DNA from: Kiritimatiellia bacterium
GTDB taxonomy: Bacteria; Verrucomicrobiota; Kiritimatiellia; RFP12; UBA3636
Direction of reading: 5' to 3'
DNA length: 5,196 bases
Assembly: GCA_017413145.1 (NCBI GenBank)
Contig: JAFPUX010000338.1
Location: forward strand, 1-5,196
Every line of letters starts with the position of its first letter. Positions within the stretch are counted from its first letter, which is position 1. Made by a program: the position numbers and the translations under genes. Shown here piece after piece: positions 4,181 to 5,196 of this stretch. The notes beneath the pieces are model-generated. The model was not told the DNA's origin. It did no database searches and worked only from the letters and a program-made list of their open reading frames with translations.

Positions 4181-5196
4181 AGGAGCGTCTCCATCGCCCG
4201 AGCAATGCGGAGCAGGCGAGGCTCCTCGAAGGGCGGGCAGACGATCTGGAGGCCGACGGGGAGGTCGAGGCCGGCGGTGCGGCCGCAGGGAATCGAGGCG
4301 CCGCAGAGGCCGGCGAGGTTGACCGGGACGGTGAACGCGTCGCAGAGGTAGGCCTGCAGCGGGTCGTTCACGGTCGAGTCGAGCTTGAAGGCCGGCGTCG
4401 GCGCGACGGGGCAGAAGATCGCGTCCACCTTCGCGAACGCGGCGTCGAAGTCGCGGCGCACGAGCGTCCGCACCTTGAGCGCGCGGTTGTAGTAGGCGTC
4501 GTAGTAGCCGCTCGAGAGCACCCACGTGCCGAGCAGGATGCGGCGCTTCACCTCCGGGCCGAAGCCGTTCGTGCGCGAGAGGTCGTAGAGCGACTGCAGC
4601 GAGCCGTCGGGGCCGACCTCGCGGCGCCCGTAGCGGACGCCGTCGAAGCGCGCGAGGTTCGCGCTCGCCTCGGCGGTGGCGACGATGTAGTAGACCGCGA
4701 TCGCGTATTCGGTGTGCGGGAGCGAAATCTCCTCGACGCGCGCGCCGGCGGCGGCGGCCTTGTCGATCGCCGCGCGCACGAGCGCCATCACCTCGGGGTC
4801 GGTGCCCTCGACGAAGTATTCCTTCGGGACGCCGATGCGCAGCCCCTCGACCGAGGCGCCGGCGAGCGCGGCGCGGTAGTCGGGGACGGGGCGGTCGAGG
4901 CACGTCTGGTCGTGCGGGTCGGCGCCGGCGATGGCCCGCAGGAGGATCGCCGCGTCCTCGACGTCGCGCGTGATCGGGCCGACCTGGTCGAGCGACGAGG
5001 CGAACGCGGTGACGCCGTAGCGCGAGACGCGGCCGTAGCTGGGCTTGAGGCCGACGCAGCCGCAGAACGACGCGGGCTGGCGGATCGAGCCGCCGGTGTC
5101 GGTGCCGAGCGAGGCGAGCGCGAGTCCGCCGGCGACGGCGGCGGCGCTGCCGCCGGAGGAGCCGCCCGGGACGCGGTCCGGCGCGACGGGGTTGCG
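4177..5196 (-). CDS. gatA: Aspartyl/glutamyl-tRNA amidotransferase subunit A, C-terminal part
   Basis: The last 339 codons of GatA; the 5' end lies beyond the right edge. GatA is the amidase subunit of GatCAB. It releases ammonia from glutamine so that GatB can convert misacylated Glu-tRNA(Gln) or Asp-tRNA(Asn) to the correct amide in the cytosol. I translated the frame to the edge by hand. The amidase signature is complete: GGSSGGSAAAVAGG (partial residues 11-24) holds the cis-Ser S13. GTDTGGSIRQPASFCG (31-46) holds the nucleophile S37, exactly 24 residues later as in characterised GatA. KPSYGRVSRYG, AFASSLDQVGPITRDV, GVPKEYF, LGTWVLSSGYYDAYY and FTVPVNLAGLCGASIPCG follow. The catalytic Lys lies upstream, off the window. 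The protein ends RIARAMETLL. The usual short tail after this helix is missing or shortened, and the TAA is formed by the terminal TTAA of the adjoining repeat. Confidence 0.96.
   Translation of the reverse strand, partial: RNPVAPDRVPGGSSGGSAAAVAGGLALASLGTDTGGSIRQPASFCGCVGLKPSYGRVSRYGVTAFASSLDQVGPITRDVEDAAILLRAIAGADPHDQTCLDRPVPDYRAALAGASVEGLRIGVPKEYFVEGTDPEVMALVRAAIDKAAAAGARVEEISLPHTEYAIAVYYIVATAEASANLARFDGVRYGRREVGPDGSLQSLYDLSRTNGFGPEVKRRILLGTWVLSSGYYDAYYNRALKVRTLVRRDFDAAFAKVDAIFCPVAPTPAFKLDSTVNDPLQAYLCDAFTVPVNLAGLCGASIPCGRTAGLDLPVGLQIVCPPFEEPRLLRIARAMETLL

Noticed and set aside
3903..4322. Plus-strand frame across copy B into antisense gatA
   Set aside because: It is half repeat and half antisense gatA, with Arg/Gly-rich low complexity; not a gene.
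4177..4791. A separate 204-residue protein starting at the GTG at 4791
   Set aside because: The same frame continues upstream without a stop to the window edge and encodes the GatA amidase signature, so this is only the C-terminal part of GatA.

Overview
The window is GC-rich bacterial DNA. Every gene I can support is on the minus strand, so transcription runs from position 5196 towards 1. In that direction the order is: gatA (3' part only, cut by the right edge), a small GxxExxY-family PD-(D/E)XK nuclease-like gene, fhs (formate-tetrahydrofolate ligase), a gspK-type minor pseudopilin, and the 5' part of a cation diffusion facilitator gene (cut by the left edge). A type II secretion pseudopilin implies a Gram-negative (diderm) organism. 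The repeat style (ACACAGAGCCACAC cores around a GxxExxY gene) reminds me of the Verrucomicrobiota/Kiritimatiellota/Lentisphaerota/Planctomycetota group, but this is an impression and not something the window proves.

Layout. Positions 1-303 hold the first 101 residues of a CDF metal exporter. Its GTG start overlaps the gspK stop codon (GTGA). Positions 300-1397 hold gspK, which starts 10 nt after the fhs stop codon. Positions 1408-3174 hold fhs. The tight spacing suggests that fhs, gspK and the CDF gene are co-transcribed, although their functions are unrelated. Positions 4177-5196 hold the C-terminal two thirds of GatA, the amidase subunit of the Glu-tRNA(Gln)/Asp-tRNA(Asn) amidotransferase.

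The interesting part is 3196-4180, between fhs and gatA. It contains two nearly full copies of a noncoding element of about 170 bp (A, 3298-3469; B, 3911-4080). Each is bounded by a 16-17 bp terminal inverted repeat, TTAACACAGAGCCACAC in element A. A single 143-codon GxxExxY nuclease-like gene fits almost exactly between them. Outside this core there is an extra left half-element (3196-3268) on the fhs side and an extra right half-element (about 4088-4180) on the gatA side. The layout is therefore half-L, L-R, gene, L-R, half-R. The terminal arms co-vary between the two full copies: A has CACAGAG on both arms and B has CACGGAG on both arms. The TAA stop codons of both the nuclease gene and gatA are formed by the terminal TTA(A) of a repeat. 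Together this looks like a repeat-plus-nuclease unit, possibly a nested or partly duplicated mobile element, inserted between two housekeeping genes. Its mobility and mechanism are inference.

Large plus-strand and alternative-frame reading frames across fhs, gspK and gatA are shadows of the real genes in GC-rich DNA and are not annotated. I see no tRNA, rRNA, CRISPR array or convincing intrinsic terminator.
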